Shown here one piece after another: positions 10,591 to 18,875 of a stretch of DNA of 24,068 nucleotides (the first letter of the stretch is position 1; the number at the start of each line of letters is the position of its first letter). A program made the position numbers and the translations under genes. Source of the stretch: Baffinella frigidus (lineage: Eukaryota; Cryptophyceae; Cryptomonadales; Baffinellaceae); the NCBI GenBank assembly GCA_026770585.1, contig MU646366.1, forward strand, positions 925,535 through 949,602, read 5' to 3'. A model generated the notes under the pieces. The model saw only the letters and a program-made list of their open reading frames with translations, was not told the origin of the DNA and searched no databases.

Positions 10591-13500
10591 TCCTCCCTCC
10601 CTCTCGCCCTTCCTCGCGTTCTCCCTCTCACCCCCATCGCGCCCACGACGCACCTTGATGCTGCCCCTCCCTGCGTTGTCTGATTCCTTGGCATCAGCAC
10701 ACTCGCCCCCCCCTCCCTGCGCGCCAGGGCTGACTGACTGAACCTCTCGCTATCTCACACACTCGGCACACACTCTCCGTGTGTCATGGCTGACCGAACC
10801 ACCCTCTCCACCGCTCGCAGCAAAAAAGCGCACGTGTATGTGCCGTTGAAGCACCTGGACCAGCTCTGCCTCCTCTGCGAAAGCCTCTCAGGTCTGCTCA
10901 CCCGAAAGCCTGTCAGTTCTGCATACCTTCTGCGAATCCCTCTCCGGTCGACTGATGCACTCCCGCCTTGGATCCAACTCATTGTACGCTTCCTCCTCGC
11001 GTCCCCTTGATGTGCCCCCCTCTGCCCGTGCTGCCTTCGCGCACCGTGAACCCGCAACCCGGAATCCTGATCCCTGAACCCTGAGCCCTGAACCCTGAGC
11101 CCTGAACCCTGAACCCTGACCCTGAACCCTGAACCCTGAACTCTGAACCCTGATTCCTGTGCCCTGATCCCTGCACCCTGCAGGGTCCGGCGCTCTTGAT
11201 TTAGAACTCAATCCTTTGATTCAGCCCTAATCTCTAACCCCTCACCCCTCACGTCCAAACCCTAATCCCTAACCCCCAACCCCTAACGCAGGGTCCGGCG
11301 CGCTGTCGTCGATCCCGGCATGCCAGGGCATGAGCTGCGAATCCGGAAGCTGGAAGGACTCGGACGTGGCGCATGTGTACGACGAGGACGACCTCAACCC
11401 CGTGCTGCACCCGGACCGGCCCCAGTACCAAGGGGGGGAGCGCTTCTCGGACAACACTCCTGTGTATCAGGTGTGCGCTCGCTGCCGTGCGTATGGGGGC
11501 ACGTCCCGTGTGGGAATAGCCGGAGTGGCGTGTCTCCAGAGTGCCGATGCCGCGTGCAGGGGCATCTTTCCTGGAGCCCCGGTCATCTTTCCTGGTGGCC
11601 GCCACTTCCCCTGCTGGTCACTGCTGTCAACACTTTCGGTGGAGGCGCAGCTGCGAGCTGCGAAGAGAGGGGCTGCGAGGCGATGCCGTGTGTGCGACCA
11701 ACGCCGGTGTTGACGGGTGGTGTGGTGGTGGTTGGTGGCCGGAGCAGAATGGGGGTTTTCGAGTCTCTGGCCTAGACCTCCCCCACATTTTTTTGGTCTA
11801 TCACTCCCTCACTCGCGTGTCTGTTTGATTGCTGCCAAACCCCTGAACCCTAAACCCAAGCAGGATGGGCCACCGGAGAAAAAGAAAGAGCGGGAAGAGG
11901 ACTTTCTGACAGAGGCTGAGAAGGCCATCTGGCCGAACACCAAGGCTGCGCCTGAATTCTCCAGGTCGCCTCTCAATCTCCCCCCCCCGCCCGCCTGACC
12001 CATCTGGGGGGCGCAACCTCTATGCAGCAACATGCTTAGGACTCATTGCATCCCATCACCTCTCTAAGGCGCACCCTCGAGTCGGGACGCGCTCCTCTCC
12101 CGGTAGGCGTATACCTTAGCCACACATGCAGCCTGAGGTGGATGACATGCACGTGCGTGGTGAGAAGGGCGGTGCTAGCAGCACGTGCATGTTTGATCGA
12201 GGCGGAGCGCGTGCATGCCTGATTGCCAGTGGGGGGCGAGGTCTGACGTGGGGACGCTGTCACACGCGCGACAGGCCACGGGCGCTGAAGGCCGTGGGGT
12301 CGAGGCAAGGCGGGGCAGGCGTGGTGCAGAGCCTGGCGAGCATCTCGCCTGTCGCCGCGGGGCTCTCGGAGGCGCAAGTGCGCCGCGAGGTGCCTCCCTC
12401 GCCCCCCCCCCTCCCCCGCTGCCTGCCCCGCACTGATGCGTCAGCCAACCCCAGTGAGACAGAGCGAGGTTTCCTTGCACCATCCCACCCGGCCTGCCTG
12501 TGCAACGCCTCCATGGCGTGCGGCCAGCCCTGCAGCAGAGCGCGCGCGCGTCGGCGCTCAAGTGCGGGCGGGTGTGTCAAACTGAGCAGGCCTGCGAGTT
12601 CTTGGCGGCCAGCACCGTCCCGGAGGTGGTGCGGATCAAGTTTGGCGCGCGATGGCTCAAGTCGCACTATGCGCAAAAGTTCGGCAAGCCGCTGCGATGC
12701 AAGGGGAGTGGATCAAGAGCGCACCCCACCTCGCGCCTCGCGGCTTCTGACTTCGCTACTCCCAAGGTGTCTCCCCCCCCCCCCCCCCCCCCCCAGCAGG
12801 TGGATGGATCGATCAAATTCCTAGCTCTGCCTTACTGAGTAATCGTTGGCAGGCCATGAAAGCATTTCAGGTGCCTTTGTGTACTGGAGTTTGCGCCATA
12901 AATGTGTTTGACGACGAGCCCAGGTTTACGCAGGCAGAGCTAGAGTCACATCTGCTGCGACACCGCGCGCTTCGCTTCCAACTCCCCACGCCCCTCCCAC
13001 CGATGTCACGTGCCCTAACACCGCGCACCACGCAGCGGGGGCAGTTGCTGGCAGCGGGCAAGGAGGGGGGGGCGGATGCGGATAAGGAGGTGGAAGCGGA
13101 GGCGGATAAGGAGGGGGCGGCGGAGGAGGGGGGGGACGATGCTGGGGCACCACCGGCGACCGTGCAGTCTCCCGACATCCCCAAGAAGCTCCAGGTCTGG
13201 GGGTTTAGGGTTCAGGGTGCAGGGTGTGTGAGGCGTCATGGGTTGGATGCACATGCAGTATTGGCCCTCCTTCTCCCCGGTAGCGCATGGGGGCCCATGA
13301 GGGGTGCAAGGCGGGCGGGGGCTGTGCTTGCTTGCGCGGGTGGGAAAAGGGGGGTGGGGCGCGCGTGTTGTCGGCAACGAGGAGGCGTGTGGCGCAGGGA
13401 GAGCTATTAATTCTGCTAGAACGTTACTGTGTAAAGTCAATCCTGCTGGTCCTCCACGGGGCTTGTCTATGCACCTCAGCGGGGGTTAATGAAGTATTAT

Positions 13501-16244
13501 CGCATGACGAGGATGTTGTTGCGTGCAGCGCGTGGATTGGCGCAGAGGGGCGGGGCGCGTAGGTGCGTGTGCAACGCTGAGGTGGCGTGCGGTGCAGGGA
13601 GAGGATGGAGAGGAGCTTGGCGCTGACGCGGAGGATCCTGAGGAGAAGGAGGATGAAGAGGAGAAAGAGGAACAGGAGGGGGAGGACGGTGCTGAGGACA
13701 AGGAGGTGTGTGCCCTGCCCCCTCCTCTCCCCCCTCCCCGTTCTGCCCCTTCCTATCCCATCGCTGCCCGCCGCAGCCTGCGCTTCTCTCTTCTTCTTCT
13801 GTATTATCCTCAAATTTTTTTTGCAAGGGGGCATCTACTACCTAATACAGCGTGCGTCGAAGTGCCCTGCCCTGCCCTCTTTGTTCTTCCCCTCGACGCT
13901 TCTGCAGGCATCCTGATGTGTCCGTCGAGGTGTCAGAGTGCAGAGTGCGGGCTTCCGACGCAGGTGCAGTGCGACAGAGAGTTTTTCGGGAGGTGTCCGG
14001 TGTCTCTTGCGTTCATCAACGGAGCTGGTGGGCTTTGTATGGCGTGTCTTCTCATGCGCGGATTGACTAACAGGAGGAGGAGGAGGAGAAAGAGGAGGAG
14101 GAGGCAGACGCAGGGAGCGTGTACCTCTACGTGGGCAAAGACGCCAAGGCTGGCTTCCAGTACAAGATGGAGGTATTTTCCCAACCTAAACCAGCCGATG
14201 AATTTGTCAGAGAGGAATCGCCGTGTTGCCACACCCGTGCCACTCCTATCCCTCTACGGATCCTGGGCTTTCCACCGTCCTCCGTGCCGGCTTGCTGGGT
14301 CGCACTTTGGAATCCTCTCGACGGCTCCGCCTGGCGTGGCCATCCTGACCGGTGGTTCCTCTCTCGGCAGGACATCTTGGCGAACCAGCAGCTGGGTGGG
14401 GGGCCTGTCGAGGTCCTTCCCTCCAGAACCCTGATTGTCCCGTGCCAGGATGATGTCAGGGTCTTTATGGGGCAGGCGGGGGGCAGGGGGGAGGCACCAT
14501 GATCGTCCCTTGGCAGTCGCGGCCGCGCGGCGCGTGTGGTTCAGGATTCAGGGTTTAGAGTTCAGGGCTAAGGGTTCAGGGCGCAATACTGTTTCATTGG
14601 TACCAGGGAACGCATTCAACGGGGGTAAGCCTCAACCTCAATTTCTGATATGTGACCTGGCGTGGCAGGTGAAGACATTCCAGTCGCTCTCGAAAGAGGC
14701 GATCCGCGCTGTCGTCTGGGGCCCCGACTGCTCCGTCATCATGTTCCCCCCCTTCTTCTCCTTCCCGGACTTCCCGCCTTCGGCAGAGGCGGACCTCAAG
14801 GGATACGTCCGCGCGGGGGGGGAGCTCAAGGTCCTGCCCCCCCCCACTCGTTCCATCCGTCATCGGTCCCCGCGTCTTGCCCTCTGCGCCCCCCCGCCCC
14901 CACCTTTCTGAAACTCTGCCTGAAAATGGCTCAAGCCGCGTCCTCGATTTGGCCCGCTTGGGAGGGATTGTGGGCCTCGCGGGCACGTGCGCGGAGCGCT
15001 GCCGCCCCGTGATGGTCTCCGTGTACCGATCTCATCGCGGCACTTAATTGAAGACTTTCACAGGGCGTTCATCCAAAGGGTTACCGGTACAGATCCCGGT
15101 ATTTTGGAGCCCTGCAAGTACGAAACAGCTCCAACGCCACGCCAAATCTGACATACACTCTATTAGGTGACTGGACTAGATCTGACTTGCAGACGGTCTG
15201 GTCCACTGCGCAGGGCAACGTGATGTTTGTGGGTGGGGGGCTGGAGGTGGAGGTGATCAACAAGATGTTCGGGTGGAGTATTAAAAGCAAGTACGCCGGG
15301 GGGCCCTACTACAAGAACGAGCGGAACGCACGTGAAGACAACAGCTTCGGTAAGTCGCCTCTCTCCTCGTTCCGCCCGAACCCTCCTTTGTCTGCACCTC
15401 GCCCTCTGGAGCCAACCTCCCCTCCCGAGACCTCATTGGGAGCGAGCGCGCTGCGAACAAGGAGCGTGCTGGCGGATGGGGCGGGTCCTGAGAAACATCA
15501 AGGCATGGGAGGGAAAGAAAAAACTCGGTTTGAGCGTTCACCTGACGGAGAGTGCAATGTATCGGAGGGCTGACAGAGGGTGCACTGTGGGCAGGGATGC
15601 TGCCGAACATGGTGCCGGAGGTGGGCAACGTGTACGGCATGTGGCTCGAAAGCCTCCCGCCTAACTCCCACTCCTTCTACGACTCTTTCGGGGTGCCTAA
15701 TCCCTACATCCTACACCCTGCACCCTACACCCTACGCCTCACACCCTACACCCTACACCCTACAGGGGTACCCCGCTCATAAGAAACTGCCTCTTCCTAG
15801 GACCCTACGGTAGGACCATGCCTAGGGCCCTATGGTGGTCCTAGGTGGGGGGGCAGTTTCTTTTGAGCGAGGCACCCCTGTACATCCTACACCCTACACC
15901 GTACACCGTACACCGTACACCGTACACCGTACATCGTAAATCCTACCCCCTACCCCCTACCCCCTAAACCCTACACCCTTAACCCCAAACCCCACACCTC
16001 ACACCACGCACCCCACACCCCATACCCGAAACCCGAAACCCGAAACCCGAAACCCGAGACCCCACACCCCACACCCCAAACCCCATACCCTAAACCCCAA
16101 ACCCCAAACCAGGTGTCTGTAGCGTGCTGCATTCGACAAGACATGGGGAAGGTGTGCTTTCTCGCGCAAGATTTCCTCGATGTTTTGCAGGATGAGGTCC
16201 AGCCGTGGTCGGAGCTTGTTGCTGCCATGATTAATTTCCAATAA
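5967..16244 (+). CDS. Gene A: signal-anchored protein with GATase-like C-terminal domain
   Basis: Proposed exons: 5967-6083, 6230-6369, 6611-6647, 6765-6901, 7040-7352, 7674-7727, 7955-8074, 8905-8982, 9169-9240, 9539-9704, 9742-9912, 10051-10140, 10469-10542, 10821-10891, 11292-11470, 11864-11964, 12132-12159, 12536-12766, 12853-13194, 13598-13705, 14074-14172, 14371-14460, 14607-14624, 14669-14830, 15193-15349, 15577-15692, 16113-16244. Most junctions are GT-AG and join in phase. The weak ones are the end of exon 5, the exon 10/11 region, exon 17 and the 18-nt exon. The product is about 1,130 residues: an N-terminal hydrophobic anchor, an acidic and coiled-coil middle, and a C-terminal alpha/beta domain. 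Function is unknown; a secretory-pathway or surface location is inferred from the anchor. AATAAA overlaps the stop (16240-16245). Confidence 0.75.
6230..7352 (+). CDS. Gene A exons 2-5: Gly/Pro-rich luminal region
   Basis: Exons 6230-6369, 6611-6647, 6765-6901 and 7040 to about 7352. The phases interlock: exon 2 leaves AG and exon 3 supplies G; exon 3 ends in phase 0; exon 4 leaves AG and exon 5 supplies G. The product includes RWKKVWGDEGWTE, HVFYRPGGGDSPPMGHNPEG, a second proline-rich part, then DVPYVDEEGHPKKFREQG and GHRLLCITNCDIETGG. No known domain recognised. The exon 5 donor (GAC|GTGGCG) is weak and was picked because only it gives phase 0 into exon 6. Confidence 0.6.
7618..7637. repeat. 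Short dispersed repeat shared with 18658-18700
   Basis: GCGAGCCTGGGCAACTGG in gene A intron 5 resembles GCGAGCCTGGGCAAT...GGCAACTGG at about 18658-18690 in a gene B intron. It may be a fragment of an older dispersed element. Confidence 0.4.
7674..9240 (+). CDS. Gene A exons 6-9: acidic, predicted coiled-coil segment
   Basis: Exons 7674-7727, 7955-8074, 8905-8982 and 9169-9240, all in phase 0. They encode an acidic patch (AAEDDDEDEEPKSA), then Glu/Lys/Ala/Leu-rich helices (for example GAALKGLRDRQKAQDQL, AEEDLEEAHKTVEDNIDEAE and LETEYKNAELALDYAKKGDF) with heptad-like hydrophobic spacing. A rod-like or oligomerising linker between the anchor and the C-terminal domain is my inference. The intron before exon 9 is telomere-like throughout. 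Confidence 0.65.
8277..8465. mobile_element. MITE-like inverted-repeat element (189 bp) in gene A intron 7
   Basis: The 27-bp terminal arms at 8277-8303 and 8439-8465 match at 22 of 27 positions after inversion (CCACGCCAGGTCAGAAATTG against CCACACCAGGTCGGAAGTGG). The interior is lower in GC than the surroundings and has no open frame of note. Telomere-like motifs flank it. It belongs to a different family from the CAGGGG elements, and I cannot identify a target duplication. Confidence 0.6.
8536..8554. repeat. 19-bp palindrome in intron 7
   Basis: GCTCACCAA and TTGGTGAGC flank a single T. It lies at the left of one copy of the dispersed CCAACCCGACTGAG repeat. Confidence 0.7.
8654..8815. repeat. 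GGTGGAGAGTC minisatellite-like tract
   Basis: Irregular repeats of GGTGGGTGG, GTGGTGGAGAGTC and GTGATGGAG(G/A) fill this part of intron 7. The long minus-strand Ser/Thr/His-rich open frame here is a shadow of it. Confidence 0.6.
8983..9168. repeat. Telomere-like repeat filling gene A intron 8
   Basis: From the donor GTGCCT to the acceptor CGCTAG, almost the entire 186-nt intron is degenerate CCCTAAAC, CCCTACAC and CCCTGAAC units, with three near-perfect CCCTAAA copies around 9065-9078. The acceptor AG falls in the last degraded unit. Confidence 0.85.
9539..9912 (+). CDS. Gene A exons 10-11, with reading-frame problem
   Basis: The exon enters in phase 0 after a CAG at 9536-9538 (KRTIETLLVAAGKDH). 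After a run of eight G (9585-9592) the most protein-like frame is shifted by one base (ALEDFYRSEDPLLLHS, then GDFVEKPGPLPKPYVDGQ to about 9704). The good donor CGG|GTGAGC at 9912 is in phase only with a third frame (VPRPAVRIDLSRGSESVEAY, then CGQPDPVCARCGALRATIR). A 37-nt GT-AG gap (9705-9741) would reconcile the last switch. The G-run change may be a real mutation, an assembly homopolymer error, or a mis-modelled exon. Confidence 0.5.
10051..11964 (+). CDS. Gene A exons 12-16: charged middle region
   Basis: Exons 10051-10140, 10469-10542, 10821-10891, 11292-11470 and 11864-11964. Phase joins are exact: exon 13 leaves AG and exon 14 supplies C (Ser); exon 14 leaves G and exon 15 supplies GG (Gly). 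Products include GNEISRENKKELSWNMTDEL, MFGDDQPKEEEDGN, HVYVPLKHLDQLCLLCESLS, DVAHVYDEDDLNPVLHPDRP and the Lys/Glu-rich PPEKKKEREEDFLTEAEKA. No domain recognised. Introns 12, 14 and 15 are rich in telomere-like repeats; intron 13 has a CT microsatellite. Confidence 0.6.
10145..10462. repeat. Telomere-like repeat in gene A intron 12
   Basis: About 310 bp of CCCTAAA, CCCTGAA and CCCTACA units. A short CCATGGA tandem array (about 10258-10282) interrupts it. Frames reading FRV/GFRVQG-like peptides on the minus strand arise from it and are not genes. Confidence 0.85.
10554..10630. repeat. CT-rich microsatellite in intron 13
   Basis: CTCTCT repeats followed by CCCTCC-rich sequence lie just after the donor of exon 13. 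This is simple sequence. Confidence 0.85.
11041..11288. repeat. Telomere-like repeats in gene A intron 14
   Basis: Two blocks (about 11047-11190, mostly CCCTGAA; about 11222-11288, mostly CCCTAA/CCCCTAAC) are separated by about 40 bp. The second runs directly into the CGCAG acceptor of exon 15. GGGTCCGGCG follows a CAG in both places (about 11183 and 11291), so the region duplicated a pseudo-acceptor. Confidence 0.8.
12132..13194 (+). CDS. Gene A exons 17-19
   Basis: Exon 17 (12132-12159, good donor GTGAGA) is tentative; only its length satisfies the phase from exon 16 into exon 18. Exon 18 (12536-12766) encodes a Cys-containing, basic segment (CGRVCQTEQACEFLAAS, EVVRIKFGARWLKSHYAQKF) and ends AAG|GTGTCT before a C22 run. 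Exon 19 (12853-13194) enters after GGCAG and runs through FDDEPRFTQAELESHLLRHR into an acidic Ala/Lys/Glu tract (ADKEVEAEADKEGAAEEGG). It could be two exons with an in-frame intron. Confidence 0.5.
12773..12794. repeat. C22 run in gene A intron 18
   Basis: Twenty-two C immediately before AGCAG, six bases after the donor of exon 18. It could serve as a pyrimidine tract, and it is also a place where assembly length errors are likely. Confidence 0.85.
13198..13230. repeat. Short telomere-like tract in intron 19
   Basis: GGGTTTAGGGTTCAGGGTGCAGGG begins four bases after the donor of exon 19, in G-rich orientation relative to the gene. Confidence 0.75.
13598..14172 (+). CDS. Gene A exons 20-21: poly-acidic linker
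   Basis: Exons 13598-13705 and 14074-14172, both in phase 0 at each end. They are almost pure Glu/Asp/Lys (GEDGEELGADAEDPEEKEDE, then EEEEEKEEEEADAG), before the more folded-looking SVYLYVGKDAKAGFQYKME at the end of exon 21. This marks the boundary between the disordered middle and the C-terminal domain. Confidence 0.65.
14371..16244 (+). CDS. Gene A C-terminal GATase-like domain (exons 22-27)
   Basis: Exons 14371-14460, 14607-14624 (tentative), 14669-14830, 15193-15349, 15577-15692 and 16113-16244. Strand RTLIVP is followed by LSKEAIRAVVWGPDCSVIMF, then helix plus Gly turn ADLKGYVRAGGELK, strand GNVMFVGGG, helix EVINKMFGWS, then GNVYGMWLESLPPNSHSFYD, and finally GKVCFLAQDFLD followed by WSELVAAM before TAA at 16242. 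The order (helix-GG-strand-GG, a (F/I)N..FG(F/W)S motif, an SLP.NS..Y motif, a G.V.FL..D strand and a closing W..LV..A helix) matches, from memory, an unnamed family of predicted secreted microbial proteins with a ThuA-like flavodoxin fold. I see no catalytic Cys-His pair, so a non-enzymatic role is possible. Confidence 0.6.
14537..14583. repeat. Telomere-like tract in gene A, after exon 22
   Basis: G-rich degenerate units (TTCAGGATTCAGGGTTTAG and similar) precede the tentative 18-nt exon. They have the opposite orientation to the C-rich tracts of introns 8, 12 and 14. Confidence 0.75.
15693..16112. repeat. Telomere-like repeat filling the last intron of gene A
   Basis: The 420-nt intron starts GTGCCTAATCCCTACATCC and ends CCCCAAACCAG. 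Apart from an inserted 118-bp element, it is made of CCCTACA, (ACACCGT)n at about 15898-15935, CCCCTAC, (GAAACCC)n at about 16026-16056, and CCCCAAA units. Homogenised variant arrays lie side by side. The acceptor CAG is part of a repeat unit. Confidence 0.85.
15763..15880. mobile_element. MITE-like element 3 (118 bp) inside telomere-like intron
   Basis: The ends begin CAGGGGTACCCCGCTCA and, inverted, CAGGGGTGCCTCGCTCA, continuing AAGAAACTGCC in both. TA lies outside each end. The interior is also self-complementary (CCTAGGACC...GGTCCTAGG), so the whole element can fold into one hairpin. It sits in the middle of a telomere-like array that continues on both sides, which shows insertion into an existing array. 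Confidence 0.85.
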
Positions 16245-17580
16245 ATACCGCCGTTACAGACGCTGCCCCGCGCATGGGAGCCGCAGGGCTGCAGCCTGTA
16301 CACAGCTGTCAGAACAGCTGCGTTCAGTACAGGGGCCTCGCTCACAAGGAGGCAACCCCCTAGGACCCTACAGTACGCTGATAACCACAGTAGCCCCCTT
16401 GGGTGCTCCTAGGTGTTGGGGCGGCTGCTTATGAGCGAGTTACCCCTGTAGCTGAAACGCTGCCCCTCTGTGGGAAGTGACACCAGACGGTCCACTTCTC
16501 TTCTCTTGCCCTTCGCCGTGGCCCATCGACCCTGAGCTCTTCGCCGTGACCCATCGACTCTTCCTCCGTTCAGAGCAGTGACACTCTTGGTAACACCTAT
16601 TTACATGGGTGACACGGCGTTTTTCTTGTAACACGATATTCAAAATATGTTTATGTATTCTGTTTTGAGAGGTGAGCCAACACGCTACGACACGTGCAAC
16701 GAGGAACATGGGACATGGAACATTCGAGTGTGTTCTCCATACGCCACCACTTCCTGCGAGCGCACGAAGCCCCTGATTTCCCGCATATCCTTGCTGATAG
16801 TACAGCATGCCCGCTGCGCTGCTTTCACTCAGCACTGCGACAGCTCTCTCAGCACACACCCCACCATTACACTACAGCCACCCAGCCGAACGTTTCCCCC
16901 GCGTTGTTACTTTCCATGTACAGTAAATCCCCCTCTGCCCCCCCCCAAAAAAATCTCAAAGCTGCGTGCCTGAGGGCAGCGAGGAAGGTGGTCGCGAGAC
17001 GATGAGATGGGCGGGGAGCGATGGGGCTAGAGAGCCGTCGCGCGATCCTTCGAGGCCTGCCAGCGTTCATGTCCCTTCATTGCCGAGTAGGCTCATACGT
17101 CCTGACGTAGGGCATGTGTAGGAGTCTAGGACCCCTGCGGGGTCAATTTTGACCCCATCGCCACTGAGGGGAATTTCAATACACTCGTGGTCTCTCTCGA
17201 CAATTGCAGTAGGCACTGATACTGAAGATGCTCGAGGTGATGAAACATTAACAGACACGCACGTTCCGGTGACGGCTGCCACGCCCGAGTACTCCAGATG
17301 CAGGGACCCTTCGTGCCCTACCCCGAGTGCAATCAACCTAACGGCCCGAGGCGGGCTCGTCCTGGCATATGTCCTCACCGTGCACGCCGGTGGCGCCCCC
17401 CCAAGAAAATCTAAGTGGTTCCCGAAAATAATGGAGTGTTTTCCGCGCGGAGCGGGGAAAACTTTCCGGGGGGGTAAGTGTTGGTGTGTTTGTGGCGCGG
17501 CGTGGTGGCGCAACCAGAGATCTCTCTCTCAAACTCAGAACAGCTTGGTGCCGTATTGAACGGCGGCGGAAAGAGGTTTC
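16245..17580. other. Convergent intergenic region between genes A and B
   Basis: Both genes end here (gene A stop at 16242-16244, gene B stop at 17581-17583). It contains element 4, a GGGGTCAA/TTGACCCC palindrome (17139-17156), and two overlapping unassigned frames (17149-17559 plus, 17067-17513 minus). The plus frame ends near a strong donor-like GGGG|GTAAGT at about 17474, but no partner exon is visible. I cannot support a gene here. Confidence 0.5.
16330..16448. mobile_element. MITE-like element 4 (119 bp) 3' of gene A
   Basis: The ends CAGGGGCCTCGCTCA and, inverted, CAGGGGTAACTCGCTCA are flanked by TA. It has the same length class and core (CCTAGGACCCTAC...CTCCTAGG) as element 3, so it is a second diverged copy. 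It starts 85 bp after the stop codon of gene A and could lie in its 3' untranslated region. Confidence 0.8.
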
Positions 17581-18830
17581 TCACAGTTTCTCAAGACCAA
17601 GGGTAATGGTACCTCTTATGTAGAGGGCCCTGGTCTCAAGGGTCAGTAGAGAGGGGGGACCTGCGAGGGAGTCGAGAGCCATGGATAGTCCAGCCTCGAA
17701 GGAGCGCGTCCAGAGGGGGACGTCGAAGAGAGGCGAGGATTCCCGCGCATCCAGCAGCGCCTTGCGCACCGCCTTTCGCTTTTTCTCGCTCCGAACCTGG
17801 ATGTAGGGTTTCGATTTTGAGGGGTGCGTCCACTGACCAGACTCAGCAACAGTAGCCTGCTCCACCCGCATGCTCACACAGAGAACCTGTGCCTCGCAGC
17901 GATGCAGCGAGATGGCAGCCAGCCTGGGAAACGCACAGGTCGAGGCGAAGTGCCCCATGGCTGCTGCCCCTCTCGCACGCGCACCCCCACCAGAGGCGGG
18001 AGAGAGACCAGCGCGAGCGTGAGAGCGACGTAGTCCTCGACATTGCGCGCCACCACCACCCCCGGGTGCGCCCCCCCGCCCCCTCCACCACCTCCTCCTC
18101 CAGCGCTGCCGCGCGGCGGGGCGAGCGGCGGGGGGGGGGCAGGGGGGGCGAAGGCGAGGGAGGCTGAGACGCGGGATGCGAGAGTCTCGCGCGGGAGGAC
18201 CACCAGAGGTACCCCTGCCAGCAGCGCGTCCCCTGCCCGTCGAGGGAAAGTGTGAGATGTGCCTCACAACCTGACCACGCGCACCCCGCCGCGATTGCCA
18301 TCACCTCCCAGGGAGGGGATCCTGGTTGGAAAGTCCCGGTTGGGAATCACGCGGGGAGGACGTCGGGGCACAGGACAGGCATGTTCAGGAAGCGGCAGGG
18401 CACGCTTCCCCTGTGTGGGTGCGCGAGGGGGTGTGTGGGTGCTATAATGTGTATGGAAGCCCTCGGGAGGCACGCGTAGGGGCAGTGTGGGTCTAAGGTT
18501 ACGCGCCAGTGTAATACGGTTCTAAAGGCGACTTGCGGTACCGGCCGTTACGTGGGTGTTTCCACGAACCAAATAATCATGTACCGGACATGATGTTCTC
18601 GCCATCAGTTGGGATGCCCTCGGGTGGCGCGAGTACCGGCAGTGTGGTCCTAAGGTTGCGAGCCTGGGCAATCAGGCTCGGCAACTGGTGGTCAACCTGA
18701 GGTGGGCGTGGGGCATGGCAAGAGATGTCAAGCTGGGTGGCGTCTCTCTCTCTCTCTCTCTCTCTCTGGCTCTGTCTGTCGGTCTCTGTCTCTCTCTCTT
18801 TCTCTCTCTCTGTGTCTCTGTGTCTCTGTG

Positions 18831-18875
<45 letters not shown>

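Noticed and set aside
10888-11211. Minus-strand open frames with GFRVQGSGFRVQG-like peptides (also near 9059, 15971, 21110 and 21439)
   Set aside because: They are translations of the telomere-like repeats inside introns. The periodic peptide reflects the repeat unit, and no independent coding signal is present.
12175-12561. Minus-strand frames opposite exons 17-18 of gene A
   Set aside because: Shadow frames in GC-rich sequence. The plus strand has the splice-phase support.
12572-12589. An 18-nt GT-AG segment inside exon 18
   Set aside because: Far too short for an intron, and reading through it keeps the frame open, so exon 18 is treated as continuous.
17149-17559. Plus-strand frame of 136 codons between the convergent genes, with a GTAAGT donor-like site
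   Set aside because: No recognisable motif and no partner exon in phase. A minus-strand frame of similar length overlaps it, so neither can be favoured.
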